In this document: positions 46,266-60,914 of the stretch, piece by piece | Numbering within the stretch: position 1 is the first letter of the stretch | Layout of the letters: each line of letters opens with the position of its first letter | DNA from: Archegozetes longisetosus | Lineage: Eukaryota; Arthropoda; Arachnida; Sarcoptiformes; Trhypochthoniidae | NCBI GenBank assembly: GCA_018873245.2 | Contig: JAEMBT020000007.1 | Coordinates: 11,615,129 to 11,679,128 of the forward strand | Length of the DNA stretch: 64,000 nucleotides | Direction of reading: 5' to 3' | Made by a program: the position numbers and the translations under genes | Notes under the pieces: model-generated | What the model saw: only the letters and a program-made list of their open reading frames with translations | What the model was told of the DNA's origin: nothing | Database searches by the model: none

Positions 46266-49200
46266 ATGGTGAGAGAGACAAGACATTTATGGGTAGGAAA
46301 TTTGCCGGAAAATATTAGAGAAGACAGGATTTGCGACCATTTCAAAAGGTATCAAAATGACCACATCTGCGCTACCAATATGTCAAATATTATATCTAAA
46401 ACAAATACATTTTTGTCACTCAGTTTTCGTCTATTATTTGTTTAAATGCAATGCTTTAGTTTGTGTTAAACGAGAGCCAGTTTTTTCTCTCAATTGTGCA
46501 CTGCTTTTGATTCATTAGAAACGCCTGTTTTCGTCGATTTCCACTTTTTGAAGGCTTTTTATTTCAAACTAAATCCTATTTTTTCTTACTATTTGCTGCC
46601 TTTCTGTTAAAATCAGTTATCAGTTGAAACTTATTTCCGATATGCTTTATTAAAACATTTCATTTCGTTTAATACATTTTGCAATTTGTCGACTTATACA
46701 ACACTGATTTAGAGGCACAAAACATCACAACAGAAAAACAAGTCTATTTATGTTGAAATGCAATTCAAACTTTCGAGTCTCAAAAGGTCTAACTATACAG
46801 AATCGTGAAAATCTCATGAGAGGTACAAAACTTTATCGATTAGTCAATTTTTAGTGGTATCGACAATTTAACCATTTCTTAACTAAATTGTTGTCAATTT
46901 AGCAAAAAGTCGATCGAAGGCACAGGTTTAAGAGAATCTCGTGAGAGACACAATAGCTGTCCAATTATTAGGACATAGTTTTCAATTAACAATAGCTTTG
47001 ATTTGAACGTTAATTTGAAATATGTCAGTTTATTAGAAAGTATCGACGATTCACAATACATTCATGACTGTTTGAACTTTATAGGCGAAAATATTGATTA
47101 AACGAGTAAACCAATCGATACCTTATCTGTTGTATGAATTGCTTTCTTTCAATTGATTCAAGTGATCACTGATTTGATTATAAAGTCTGATTAAAGAAAA
47201 CATTTATTCGTAGTAATGAGTGTTACTAAACACTAAGAGTCTTATGAGCATTAGTTCTGATTATTTACGCTTGTCTTACAAAATTTGCGATATTTAATTA
47301 ATATATCATATGTTTTGTAGAGATTCAATTACTTGGCTAATGCGTTTGCATTCAAATAATTAGATATCGAATATTGGACTTGTGACCATAAACTTGATTC
47401 GTTCATTTAAAGTTGACTTGTATTTATGTTATCGTTTTCTAAAAATTTCATACAAATAACACAAACTGATTAAAGCGGAATTGTGTCTATTTCTGGAATA
47501 TTTTATCTCTCAAATTGAAAAGTGCTCATAATTTTGTTCATACTTTTGACATAACTCTCGTCGAATAATGGTTAGAGACATGTTATGTAATAGAAGAGCC
47601 GCGAATGCTTTCAATGCATTGCCAACTGCCATATGAAGACCTGCGCTCATAACTAGGAAGACAACTATTATAAGCACCAAACTTGTAAATCTAAATAATC
47701 GTTATTCCTGTCCTTTTTAACAGATATTACGATACTTTTCGTCATTACTTTCATTTAATAGATGAAAAATCTTAGTTTTCTGCTGCCAATTTCACTCAAG
47801 CTTTTTATGTACTTTATTTATAGATTATTATATAATGTGAACATATAATCGTTCTACAAATACATTATAAATGGATTTAGATTGTTCAATATGAGCTTTC
47901 ATTCTTGATTTGTACCCAATTTTATGGGTCGGTTGCATTTTCACATCACAAAAGTATTCGTAGTTTAGGGTTTAGCCTCTCGTTAGCCATACGTTTGTTC
48001 ATTTATAATAATTGATTGCAGATTGTCTTTTAAAAAGACCATAAATGATACCATTTTTCAAGTTAAAATGTCTAATATTCGCAAAATGATTTTATTTTTT
48101 GTGTTTATTAGCTATTTATCATTGGAGAAAGGATTTGTTATATCGTCTAAAGGGTTATATATTTGACAATTTATTTGTCTAAATATAGCCGTTCGTTGTA
48201 TTTGACTCGAGTTTTAGCTACGGACTGATCAATATTGTTATTGTGCTTTGGATAGTAGTTGAAAATCTAACTGAATTGCTCGCAAATGCAAAACCTGCGA
48301 ATAAAACATTGGACTCGTCTAACTTGTAGTGATGGCTTCTTATATTTTTGTGCGAATAATTGTTATCTTGTGACTGAAATAAGTGTTTACATTTATTAGC
48401 GCCAAAAATTGTCAGACAATTGGACGCGAGACATTAGCGAAATACTTAGTCAAACCTGTTTTTGCCCTTAAAAACAATAAACCAAATGTGCAAATGGCCA
48501 GCATTTCAATATAAGCCTGAACTGTGGCATCGAATATGTACAGCAGTTCTTGAGGCAACTTAAAAAACTTATTCTCAAATAGAACTGATACGACACTGAA
48601 ACAAGCAATAAGTTGGCAGAGGAGTACAACATTTGATGGTTAGGGACAGTACATGTTGTTGTGCCTACAGTTGGCAGAGAGAGGGGCAAACAGAGAGAAA
48701 GCGGACTGAATCGCAGCTTTGTATGAGTTGTTCAGTGCCTGGAACGACTAATGCATCAGTCTCTCCTTTTCTCGATATGATGCTGACTGTGTCGGTTGTG
48801 TCGATTGGTGTCTCGCTTTTGCAAAATGCTCTCAGCTATTGCCGTGTGCGAGAGAGCAGACTCTGCTATAACAGCATATCATTGCTCTCAATATTGGGAT
48901 ATGACTACTGAGCAAATCCTATCAAACAATATAACGAAAATCAATATATTTTGAACGTTGATTTACTTATTTTTTCAAATTGTTGCTAACCGTTTGTTAG
49001 GACTGCTTAGCATTTGCTAGCCTTCGACTCGCCATCATTTGAAACTGACTCACTCGAGACGTCAAATCAAATATAAGAAGCTTTTCTCATTGCTGACAAT
49101 TAGTTCAAAGTTATATCATATCCTATGTCTCAAAATGACGTTTTCTTTTCATAACTCCTTAACATGGATTAATGCACTGTAAAAGCTTTTAGTTTAATAG

Positions 49201-52200
49201 AAATTGATTCAGAACAGATTCAGTATATAAATAGGACTGCACTGACGAGTTAGCATTTAGTGAGTATCTGTGTTGAAACTGAATTTTGTAATTTTTACAA
49301 ATAAATCATAATATGTAAATGACATTTAATTAGATAGCTATAATTATTCGTTTTAATAGTCCTCCACTAAAAGTAATGAGACCAACTTGATTGCTCCGAA
49401 TCTGCTTATTAGCTCAATCTGCGAGCTTTCAATCAATAGTTTAGTCGATTTTGTGCCCAGCTAACAATGGATCTAACCCTAAGTTGTGACTAAAATGACA
49501 AAGCTCGCTACACTGTATGTCCGTGTTTTAGGTTGCAGTGAGAAGAGTGTTCGTACAGCGTTAGCGTAGAGTCAGTGTAGAGTTGGTGCAGTGTTAGCCT
49601 TTCAGTATAGTTGGCATTTGTTCGCTTGTTTTTTGTGAATCTGTTTTTTGATACTGGGCCAAAACCAGATGAGGGGAAGGAGAGAAACAAGACCGACAAG
49701 TCGACATGCATGGAGGGCAATGTGCACTTCTTCCTCGCAGATGAGCTCTCGGGCCTGAAGGTGACCTTTTCGTGGAATATTTACTAAAGCGAACTAAATT
49801 GCTTTGTATAGTTGTTCGACCACTGGAGCTACTAATGGATCATTAGCTGCTTTTGTCGATATAATGTGAACTGTGCTCAACACTGGCTTTTATTATAGGA
49901 AAAGCTTAAAGCGATTGCCAGTTCTCACAGCACAACTGCCAAAGACCTATGCATAACATAGCGCTCAACATTACTCTTACCAGTATATAAGTGATGTAGT
50001 CGTACCAAACACTGTATATCTGCTCGATCACTATATATGACCGAATCAATAACTTTTTTAGTTAGATGTCATTTTTGAAAATATTTGTCATCATTTATTC
50101 TCTTGTAAACAGTGGTATTAGCGAAACTCACGCCATACCGTTTTAATGGTATCCCGAATGTCAAGTTTGAAAAGTATATGCTCTTTAAGTTGATATTTAC
50201 CTACAGATACAGTCTATTACATACAATTGAATACATCTAATGAGTGTGATTAATGGTCTGAATTAGCAGTTGATTTCTAAGTTTTGTGTTGGTTGCTTTA
50301 GTGACATTATTTTGGTCCAAAATTGAGTTATTTTTGTAAATGGACGAATGTGTTCACTCATTCAGTTCAGTGTATGAAAGGTTTTGCATCGATTCACTTC
50401 ACTATTGAGCAATCGATCACAAGCTAAATAATATTTCTTCTAGTTTTGTCGCTAAATGAATAACCTTTTAATAGTCTCGATTCGTAATGATTAATCTTAA
50501 GTTGTTCTGGTTTCAAGAACAAGAGTCCAAAATATTGAGTTGAACTGACATCAAAATACAAGTGGTTTTTGATTTTTCAAACCGTATTATGAGATACGAC
50601 GATATGGTGACTGACAATTTTCATTATAGCGATCATTCAGAGAATACAATTGAGTAATCGCATTACTGTCATATTAGGCTTTATTTTCGGAATAACAACT
50701 TATATTTTTGTCATTAATTATGACTTGACAATATTTGATTTCATAATGCTTGTGTTAAGTACGTTTCATGAAACCAAATCTCATTGCAGAGAAGAGGCTC
50801 TTTACAAATCGTCTGTTATTTCATGATTATATTTCTATAGAAATGCTTTCAGTTTAATTGATTATTATTTTATTCATTTATTCGAAAAAATCGGTTTTTT
50901 TGCTATGATTTTGAGGAATAAAATAAAAAGCAGTTTGTGTGGTATTTGCGACTAAAATCTTATGCATTAGATTTGCAACCAGTTCCAGTGCATTATATGC
51001 TGGTATAATATATATTGTTATTATGTGTTGGCTGTATTTGTAATATTGCTTATATTAGTCTATTCCGTATAAAATATGCCGAATTTCATATTGGATATGA
51101 TATTGCTCGCTGTACTCGTCCACACCCTGTATTCGAGAAAAATGTTTTTATGCAACATTAAAAATATATCTTTATTCTGATAGAAACCTGATCTTCACTT
51201 TCACTTGTTTTGCCCCTTTTCATGATAATATTTGAATAAAATTATATCTTGTGCTGCGTTCATTGTACCGTATATGCTGCAAAGCATGGAATAAGCTGCC
51301 AAAAAACATATTATGCAAAAGTCTTATTTAAGGCTAGTATCCAATTAAAGAGACGACTATTTTGGTTCAATAGTATAGAGTCGAAGCTTACAAAGGCTTA
51401 AATCAATTAGAATTGGAATAAGACCCAATACGAATGGTGTTTCTATTATTTAAGTTAGAAATTGCAAGGGAAACACTTATTATCGTAAACTTTAGTTTTA
51501 TATTCAAAAATAATGAGTAATAGTATTTTATATTCAAATCATTTATCGCGTCATTAGCGGCTGAGGTATTCCTATAGTATTTGGTTGAGTTATTGCATAT
51601 TTTAAAAGTTGAAGTGTTGTTGAGTAGAATTTTGAGCCATAAATTAATTAGCGTTAAATGCGATTTCACTCTTACAACTCATGTTTATTTTTTTATTTTT
51701 GTCTATCTAAGGCAACTTTGAGAGCAACGATTGTCTTGAAGTCTGTCCCAGAACAATAGATAGTAATAATTTGATTAAAAACAAAGTTGATTATATTTAA
51801 GGCTTAAGTTATGTCCCTGTTTGAACTGATGCCATAGTTAATTATCTAATTGTAAAGGTTATGGCGTTATTACGGTGACTGTTATTATTGAAGATAGTTT
51901 TATTCAGCCAATTAGAGAGGTTTTCAAATAATTTTCATTTGTGATAAAACCTGTGTTATAAACCGTTGTTTCGTTTGTACAGCCTTATCGTAATGACATT
52001 TATTTGAAGGTTAGAAATATGTGAATTAATTGGTATCTATAAAAACATTTATGATTGCTTCCTTCCTATTTCATAGTTAATAACCTTTTTTAATACGAAC
52101 AATTAGAATAGATCGAAAACATGAAAGTCATATTTAGGCTAAAGTACAATACAGTGCATTGTGCTCTCACTAATTGGTCCACTTTTGTATATAATTGTGC

Positions 52201-55200
52201 AAAACTACAACCAGAGTAATGGCTATAATAATCATAATAATTGTTGCGAACCTATTCACTCTAATACTGTTCTCCCTTTTATGTTAATTACTTCAGTAGA
52301 ATGACTATAATGCAGTAGAAAAGTTAGTCAATATGAAATTTAAACATCAACTTTTCCTAAAATTATATGACACTAATGCGTTTAAAATATGCCTTCTCTG
52401 GCTTGGAGTCCAAAATCTTTTCCTACCCAATACACTACGACTTGCATAATAACACAGTATAATCTGTTCAACGAAAATGTGAATCACTAATCAGCCTCTC
52501 TCGCAATTCAGCTTATACTCTATATCTATATTTGTCTGTGATTCTTCTTTATTTATTCACTTGTTTATTATAGCTGTAACTTATGATTGTGTTTGGAGTT
52601 TTCTCTTTCACTTGACATTTCAAGTTCATCTATTTTATGACTTATTTTTACGGCTCACTTCACATTAGGCAACACATTCAAATGCAGTACAATCGAAAAT
52701 TTTTCTAATACTACTACTACTACTACTATTACTCTACTACTACTTGTATTTTTACACTTAACTTATTATGTAAGCTATTGAACGATAGCTCAATTGTAGG
52801 TCTATCTATCTTTTACCATTTTCTACTGAACTTGCTTCTAGTACGCACTGCATCACTAGTAGTATTCATTATGATGACTAAGTTTTTCTCCTTTAACTTT
52901 TAATGGCGTTAGAAGTCATTCGACAAAACTATTTGCGATACTGTACAACAATTGAATGCTTCTCTTCAGGCACTTTTTCATTTATTGCAGTTTGGAGTAA
53001 CTTTGATCACTTGATGCTCAAAGATTACCAGTTCCTAAATGCACCTAACTTTAAATTGAGCGCTAGTCGTTCACCGAGGGTTTGCTTTTTTCACAGAAAT
53101 CATTGTAGTTCTTCCTAACGCTCATTTATAGATAGATATTAAGTGTTTGGCTGGCACTGTATTTTTTCTCAACATATTACACTTGAGTTTTGAAAGACCA
53201 GTTTCTTTTTTGCCATTGAGCAACAACTCGTGATTAGATTATTCTATTATTTCTCTTTATCATATTATACACTCATTTTGATTACGAATAGGATATATAA
53301 CACTAAAGTTGCTTCAATTTGCTCTTTTCTCTCTTACTATATATTTGTTTTTATTTTTTTCACATTCTGTTGCATAAACTGATCGTATTATGACTCCTCT
53401 GGTGGCAATTATCATCATCCGAAACATTCAATTACAGCACTGTTTCTGCTATTTTTTTTAGTGTTCCTCAGTTTTTGGTACACGTTGTAAAAGAGTGATA
53501 GTTGTGAGCAAATGATTTTTGTTGGCGTTTCGCCAAATGTGACCTTGTCTTCAGAGCCTGTCTCTCTTAGTCTCTCTTAATGCGAGTATAATTAAAAAAG
53601 TAAAAGATTTAGTGTTCAAAATAGACAGGTATTTGCATATATGACGGCGAAACACAGCGATAAATCTGTTGTTTGAGTCACTCAATCGATTTCCAGTTTT
53701 GTATTTATTCAATGTTTAACATTTGGATTCATTGACTTTATCTAAGCAGTTTTGTTGTAACCAAATATTACTATTTCAATGTTTCAGTCATGAGCTCAAA
53801 CATATATTTTTTATGATAAGTCCAAAAAACGATAATTTGATCTGAAGGTTTTTTTGAAAAATCATACAAAAGATACGATTGTGCAACGATTGATTTCGAA
53901 AAAGCAAAAGTAATTTGATAAGATTTCCAAATTGAAATTATTGTTGGCGAGTTCACAACAGGTTTATTTAATTATTAATTATATAATTGCATTTAGTCGT
54001 TGAGGAACGATTCAATCATTATGATTAAAGAGCATTATTTCGATATATTTTCGATATAAACACGTGAATTGCGACACACCCTTCAATAGCAATGGTGTCT
54101 ATTTTTATGTCAATTATATTTTGATTGCGAAGAAATATTTATGCGTTCAACTCATTAGTTTCGTGTCATTAAAATCGTAATAGCCTTCCTATAATTATGA
54201 TTTTTTAGTATTAGTATGCGATTCATTTTATAAAAATATTTTCTATCATCAATAGAAAGTATTTTAAATGCTTTTACAATCAGTGCTAATAATAAGTTAC
54301 AAAGAGTTTTAATTTGTTTTGCATATTATTAGCAGCAAAGTGAAAATAGTTGATTAAAAAGACTACCATTGCTGTATGAACTTACTTTGGATTTATGTTT
54401 TGTATTGAATTGGCAAATTTGAAAAATCAATTTTGTTCAAAATGCTTAGCTTTGCACTTAATTAATAGGTTTTATACTATATTATTAAACTACAGCTTTT
54501 ATTTATAACGACTGGAGTTAACTGAACTATAATTGGCTGACCTCAGCAACAAATAAGTTGAGTTAAAGAGCAGAACAAATATTAAAAACTGATACGGTTT
54601 GATACATGCGAATGTCTGGTATCCAAAAATTGATTATAAGCATTATAAGACGTTTGATTGGGTGCACTTTCGATACACTTTCTTGTTTTGCGTCTAAGTA
54701 TTGGAACGCTGAACGAGATGAAAGTAGATTTTAGATCGATTGCTAAATACTTCAATTTTTAATCTGAACACCATTTATATTGGGCTCAATAGATTATTTG
54801 CGCGCAGCTCTCGTTTTAAGCTTATATTATTGTACAGTACTGGTACTCTTATTTGATATTGAGTCGAATATATGGTGAATAGTATACGTTTGGGCATAGG
54901 ATTGCACATAGTTTTGTCAGCAAAGTTGAAATAGTTGATGGCGCATGCAAGCGATAAGCAACTTGCCACACAGGCCACCAATGGCTGCATCAATAGTAGG
55001 GGTGTTATATATCTCATACTAAGCGCATTCATAGACGTGCAGTACGAAACACGAATAAAACTCTGTTTGTGCATATGATAACTTGTTTTTTCGGATCTAT
55101 AAGCTATAACTGGTATTATTGGAGTCTATGTGCTGTGAGTTGAGAATATGAAATGAGCGCTTGTGTTGTGTTGGTATAAAAGGAGCGCCTGAATGATGAG

Positions 55201-56204
55201 CACACTAGCGATGATTCATTATTGGCCCGTTTTGGAGTTGTGCCATAAGACAAATGAAATGCTAACAACAATCTGCCCATCAGTTTTAGCGCTAGTTTTA
55301 TAAATACAGGCACTAAAGCAAACGTATTAAAGTTTGTCAGAGTTACACTTATCTAACTCGTACGATATGGGAAGAGAATATTTGTTTTTCTTTCTGCTTG
55401 TATGCAATCTATGCATCATTTCTAAGGCGGTAATAAAATGATCGCTAAATTAGGTTTTGTGTAGAAATGCAGTACTTTTTAATCAATAGTTCCTGCTTTG
55501 GCCACATGTGTGCAGTAGAAAATATTTGATGAACAGTCGCTATTGACTACAGAAATTCAATATAATATTAGATAAAAGACAAAACAACATAAATAAAGGG
55601 AAGCCAACAAATGAATTTTGCTCATACTATGCGAATCTATTTGACTCGAAAGTTAGGCTGTATTTACTGTAGACTATGTTATATATTTCAGTTATATAGC
55701 TATGAACTGCAATTCGGAATAGCAATAGAAACAGACCAATTATTGAAGACATGTTATAGAAACTATTGATTTTTGTAGTGTTGGCAAATGTTATTCCACA
55801 TATATTCTCCTATTGGCTTACAATCAGTTGACAACATTTGATCACAACGCAGTCTCCTATTAAGCAGAGCGAGTCTACTATCTCTTGTGCTTTTTAGAGG
55901 CCCTGTTTTCTCAGTTTTCGCTTCACTATTGTATTATATCTGAAAAGTTAGTCAAGTCATTACAATTACACAATTCTAGTATTTTTTGACGTAAGTGCGT
56001 TTCGTTGGCAACTAAACCAATATGATCTGTAAAAGCTGGTTCTTATGTTCATCGAATCTATGAGTTGTCTCTTAGCAAAGCCATCAACATCATAACATTG
56101 CATCTGTAAATACATTACACATTCAAACTAATAGAAATTGTACTTTGGAAAGTCATATTGCTATTGCTGTGCATTTCTAGGATTGCACTCAAATATCGTA
56201 GTCA

Positions 56205-56235
<31 letters not shown>

Positions 56236-56505
56236 TACATACATACATATATACTGTACTAATGTTATGAGGAAAGGAAAGCAATCCATTCGAGACCTTA
56301 AACGTGAGGCGAGACAGAGCCTTAAAAATGAGTTACAATAAGAAAAATAAGTGACAAACACAGAGATAGCAGAACGCTATTCTCTCATTTATACAAACGT
56401 TACCCTAACGAATATTGTTATTACTTTTTCTTACCTCAAGGCTTTATTCGACTGTCTCATTTCATTCATATTATCTAATACACAATTGTTATCTTGTTCT
56501 CTCCC

Positions 56506-56545
<40 letters not shown>

Positions 56546-59500
56546 ATTCTTTCGCTCGCTTGCTCTCTCACTGATGTAATTGCAAAGCTCTGACTGATTC
56601 TCTGCTGTGTTGATTCGGTTTCCACAATTTGAAGTTGTGATTAGGGGTTGACTTTTGGAAGACAGCCCTCAAAAAGTTGTGCTACAGCTCTGCTGCATAA
56701 CTACTATTATAAGTTGAAGAGTGTCTTAAATTTAAAAAAGCTTCGTTTCTCTCATACGATTACTAATGCCAATTCTGTCCTTGTTTTTATTTTCTGCTTC
56801 TGAAGGTCTGTAAAGTCTTGAGGCAAAGCATTAGTTGCTAACGTGTTTTGAAAAAAGAAAAATTACTGAACCTTTTTAGCGCCTGAGCCAAACTCACGTT
56901 TGTTAGAAGTGAACGATTATATTATTACTATCCATTTCTTATAATACCTGTATAATAGTTTTTGAAGTTTTAGTTTTGCTAGAAGTGCAAAGTTTTTCAA
57001 AACTGGCACTACTTTTAATAGAACTGCTATTATAACTATTACTAAGCTGAACGCACGATTCTTTGCCATTTTACTGCCTTTCCCAATAGTAGTTATTAAA
57101 GCTACATATTTTACTGTACTTTTATTTGCAAACTAGAAAATACTTTAAAATATAAATATATTGTGCGTTATTTTCAATACAAATGATCACCATAAACATC
57201 TGCTTCACACTCCAGAGTTCGGAGCAGGAAATATATTGACAATTTCATTTTGGGTAATACTAATCACACAAATAGCATAGTAATGGCTTCATTTCTGAAA
57301 ACTTTAATCGTGTGTTGCAGCCGTTTTTACTGTCTCGCATCACATGTTTTGCATTTCATTTAAGACTAGTTTTATTTTATTTGTATTACTTCATTCGCTA
57401 TTTGATCTTATTTTTATAAACTAGTACACCAGCTCTTATATGAATCATATTAATTCTAAATGTTTAATCTGCAAATACGACCAATTTTATTAACTGATTA
57501 AAGCACTCTCAACACGTCTTCTATAACTCTGTCTAAAGAGATGAAATTTAGTTTAATCGTGGCTCTGATCAGGTGATTGCTTTTTATGAACCATTGCTTC
57601 CATTCGTTGTTTCAGTTTGGATTTGCAGGTCTTATCTAATCATTTTTCCACCTGATCTTTGTTTCTCTCCCTCTCTGCGTCCCTTCTGTTATCTTTTTTC
57701 ATTGGCTCTCTTTCTTTTCTGTTTTCCTGTCGAGAAAAACCTATTAGTCTAATGCAATTGACACACGAAACACAACTTAGAGACAGGTGTTCAGTATGAC
57801 TACTAGCGTAAGGAAAACGTTGCTTAAAATTATTATCTGCTTGCGTACGAATACTTCATTTTCAACTATTCCTCTACAGTGAAACATAACGTTTTTTCTG
57901 TTGCAACGTTTATCCTTGTTTTCTAAATTCATTTTACAATTGTTTCGAGTCTTTAAGTCTTTCAATTATGGTAAAAGTCTATTCATTAAAGTCGATCCAT
58001 TATAATGTTGTTATGAATGAACCTACGAGGAAATAAGATGTTTATTCTTATGGTTACCCTTCACATAACTGCAGATGTTTGGTAACTGTCAAATTCTAAA
58101 TCAATAAAACATGAATATAATATGTTAAATTGGTTTACATTTTCAGCCTTTTCTTAATTGTTTGCTATTTACTCAAACAGTTTATTAATATTAGTATTGA
58201 GTCCCTTTTGGGAATCACTTTTTAATGAGCATAAGTCAATATTTTTATGTTTTCAAAGTGATTAAGGGGTTAATCAACTCAGTCAACTGATTCTGTTTTG
58301 ATTTTTGCTATTATATCTGCTCTTAATATATTGATATGAAAAAAATATCAATCAAACATGTGTTTCAAAATTCAAACAAAATTAGGTTTTTTGCACATTT
58401 TCTGATTTATATAATGGGGAAATGGATGGTGAATATTTAGCACAAAAGCGTGTTCTTTTGGTTTTTTGTTTTGTCAACGTGTGATCTCTCAATTCGGACG
58501 CATCGAGTCTATGATTAATTTTGTTGAGTTGAGATAAGACGAGAAGTTGGTAAAAACTATGTTTGTGTTGCTATTCCCTATATTTTAGTGTGGCTCAGTT
58601 TTCTTATTTTTCAGTCTCGAATGTAATGCATGATCAAACATTTGGTTGGTATGGTCACTATTGTTACTTTAATGACTTGTCAAACAATCGCACTCGTATT
58701 GTAGGCAAAAAACAATAATTGAATGTTTCGGAAAAAACGTATCAGTTTTTATGTGTTTCACCTCCATATCATATCTCACTCGTAAACAGTAATTTGAAAA
58801 ATCTAATGCAATCTCACAAAAGATACGAATGTCATATGAAAGCATCGTCTTATTCTTATAAATGGTAGAATGGCTTTAAAAATAGCTATCGAGCTATTAT
58901 TATTACGCCCTATTTGACATTGAATTGTGCTGCATATAAATATACTTTCAGTTGGCATTTATGCCATAATTACCGAATCAAAGTCTACTGCACCTAAAAT
59001 CGCAATACAGGAAGTCAATAGTTTGTTATTTTGACATTCGATGTTGACCTTAAACATTCATATTGTTTCACTAATACTATTGTTTTGTAAAATGCTATCA
59101 CATACAGTCATAAAAGTTTATATTTCATTAATATTTATCAATTTTTCATGAAATGTATACACACCGTATTTGTTGTGATGGTAACCACTTTTTGCTTATT
59201 TTGGTACAAACTTCAATCAAGTTTGAACTCTTTTTGGAAAAACACTTGTGATACTAGTTATAAAACTTTTTACTCTTCATAACTCTATTCAGAAAATTAA
59301 GTCTAAGATTACTTCCGAGTCTTTTGTATCGAATGGAAGCATATTTGTAAGAAAAAATTTCGTCAACAGTATTTTGCAATCACTATTTAGTTTTTTAACA
59401 TTTTGTTGCTTTAATTGTATTGGTTTTTACAATCCAATCGTTAATAAAGTCAATTCTTAATGCGATAGTATTGCCAAGTGAGTTTATCTTGAGGGTTAAA

Positions 59501-60914
59501 TTAGAAGTTTGAAACGTGGTTTTCCGCTACAATTTAGTTGATAGCAATTTATGCTAAATATAAACTTTTCATTACTCTGTTATTTCGAAATCTTATTGAA
59601 AATTTGATCGGTTATTTCAAAACAAACCTTTGCTTTTACTCATATGTTCAATTTATAATCAATTGAAGTGCCAATCTGTATGTTTGAATTGTTTTGTTGA
59701 TTGTGTGTTTGATAATGCATACGAAGGACTTGAGTTTAGTCGAATCGCAATCAATAGATTAGAGGCATTGATGCGAAAGGGGAAGTATATATTTAATATC
59801 TCATAAAGTGATTTATGCAGAAAACCTGTGGCTCATTAATTCCTTGATCGCCTTTTTTTACGCAAAGTATTGGTTTATGCAACCAATTTTTTATATGAAA
59901 GCAATTCATTTTAGATTAAAGGGACTGGTATGGCAACAAATCAGTTGTTTGCTAACCCAAGGGTCGAATAATTATTACGACGTGACTCATGGCAACCAAG
60001 GCTTCTAATCAATGCGTACACGACTTCGTTTCTCACTCACTGCTCCAAACTTTGTTTTGTTTAAAAATTGTTCGCTTCTTAGATTCACAATTAAACACCA
60101 ACAGTCAATGTGTGCTGTGCTTTTTTTTATTCATTATTCACTACGTAAAATCTTATTTTAACTTTTGTCTAACTCCCTAAGAGCCCTACCCCAAAATCTT
60201 TAATTCAATGGCAACACATGCGAATCAAATTCGTCACACATTACTTCAATTTTGCTAGCATATGATTATTTTTTTTCTTTAATTTTCTTATTTATTTTCT
60301 GTCTAAGAGATAAGTTATAATTTCTGATGACTCAAAAAAAATAATCCAAGATTAAGTTTTTTATGTGGTTTCGAGTTTTTATGTTTGTTTGTTGGAAACT
60401 TTTTGCAATTTTGTGCACCCTTTCCCTTTGTCGCACTGAAAATAGTGACAAAAATGTACATTGTGCTCAAATTTGACACAACTTTATAGAGATTAACGAT
60501 GCTATGAATACACAAAACATTTGACATTTAAACAGTTGATTAATGGTTTGGTTACATTTTCAGATATGGCAAAGTGCAAAGTGTGAAAATCCTACCCAAA
60601 AATAAAAGTGATGAAAGTAACACCAATAACAGTAATAACAACACAACTGCAACAACTAATATCAATGGTGTTAGTGCTACCGTTGCATTCATTGATATCA
60701 AATCTGCGGCCAAAGCACACAATTCTGAGAATAAGATCGAAGAAAGAACACTAAAAACTGATTATTACGAGCCTCCAGCCTCTTCGACTGCATTGTCAGC
60801 GATTTATATCCATGAGAGAGAGGACGCACATTTAGTTCAGAAACCCGGTGTTAATACGAGCGTATATGGAAATGCAAATGCTAATTCTCGACCTGGAAGG
60901 CATACTCCCAGCAG
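46266..60914 (+). CDS. spen: Split ends (Spen/SHARP) 5' part: first RRM, gene continues beyond window
   Basis: Exon 1 is 46266-46348 (MVRETRHLWVGNLPENIRED ... CDHFKR) and exon 2 is 60564-60914, starting YGKVQSVKILPK. The junction is phase 2, between GT at 46349 and TTTTCAG at 60563. The joined product is the N-terminal RRM of Spen-family proteins (RNP2 LWVGNL, then ATVAFIDIKSAAKAHNSENK, then TDYYEPP), very close to the Drosophila start. An Asn/Thr-rich insertion sits in the loop before RNP1. Exon 2 ends at CCCAGCAG with a GTAATC donor, in phase 2; 144 codons are in the window. Spen proteins are very large nuclear RNA-binding corepressor scaffolds with a C-terminal SPOC domain (Notch, Wnt and Ras pathways); that part lies outside. 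Confidence 0.95.
48716..48792 (+). repeat. Diverged intronic repeat, copy 1
   Basis: GCTTTGTATGAGTTGTTC ... CTAATG-ATCA ... TTTTCTCGATATGATGCTGACTGTG. Matches 49801-49873 with mismatches and small gaps. Confidence 0.6.
49653..49787 (+). other. GC-richer open patch in spen intron 1, possible exon
   Basis: A 45-codon open stretch ending in TAA with unusual composition for the intron. It is rich in charged residues and codons ending in G or C (KTDKSTCMEGNVHFFLADEL is part of it). An AG precedes ATGAGGGG at 49670. I recognise no family. The complementary strand is also open here, so it may simply be GC-rich non-coding sequence. Confidence 0.25.
49801..49873 (+). repeat. Diverged intronic repeat, copy 2
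   Basis: GCTTTGTATAGTTGTTC ... CTAATGGATCA ... TTTTGTCGATATAATGTGAACTGTG. Second copy of 48716-48792, about 1.09 kb away in the same orientation. Confidence 0.6.
52708..52745 (+). repeat. (ACT)n microsatellite
   Basis: Seven consecutive ACT/TAC triplets, one interruption, then more ACT units. Confidence 0.9.
56205..56250 (+). repeat. (AC)n followed by (ATAC)n microsatellite
   Basis: About 13 AC units run directly into five ATAC-type units. Confidence 0.95.
56509..56541 (+). repeat. (CT)n microsatellite
   Basis: About 15 uninterrupted CT units, preceded by a pyrimidine-rich lead. Lies in spen intron 1, on the transcribed strand as polypyrimidine. Confidence 0.95.

Larger units (their letters stand above)
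46349..60563 (+). other. 14.2-kb intron 1 of spen
   Basis: By far the largest intron in the window. The small ORFs scattered in it have no recognisable domains. It contains microsatellites at 52708-52745, 56205-56250 and 56509-56541. It also has a diverged duplicated block (48716-48792 and 49801-49873) and a GC-richer open patch at 49653-49787. Length and position suggest a regulatory role, but no specific element could be proved by eye. Confidence 0.85.
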
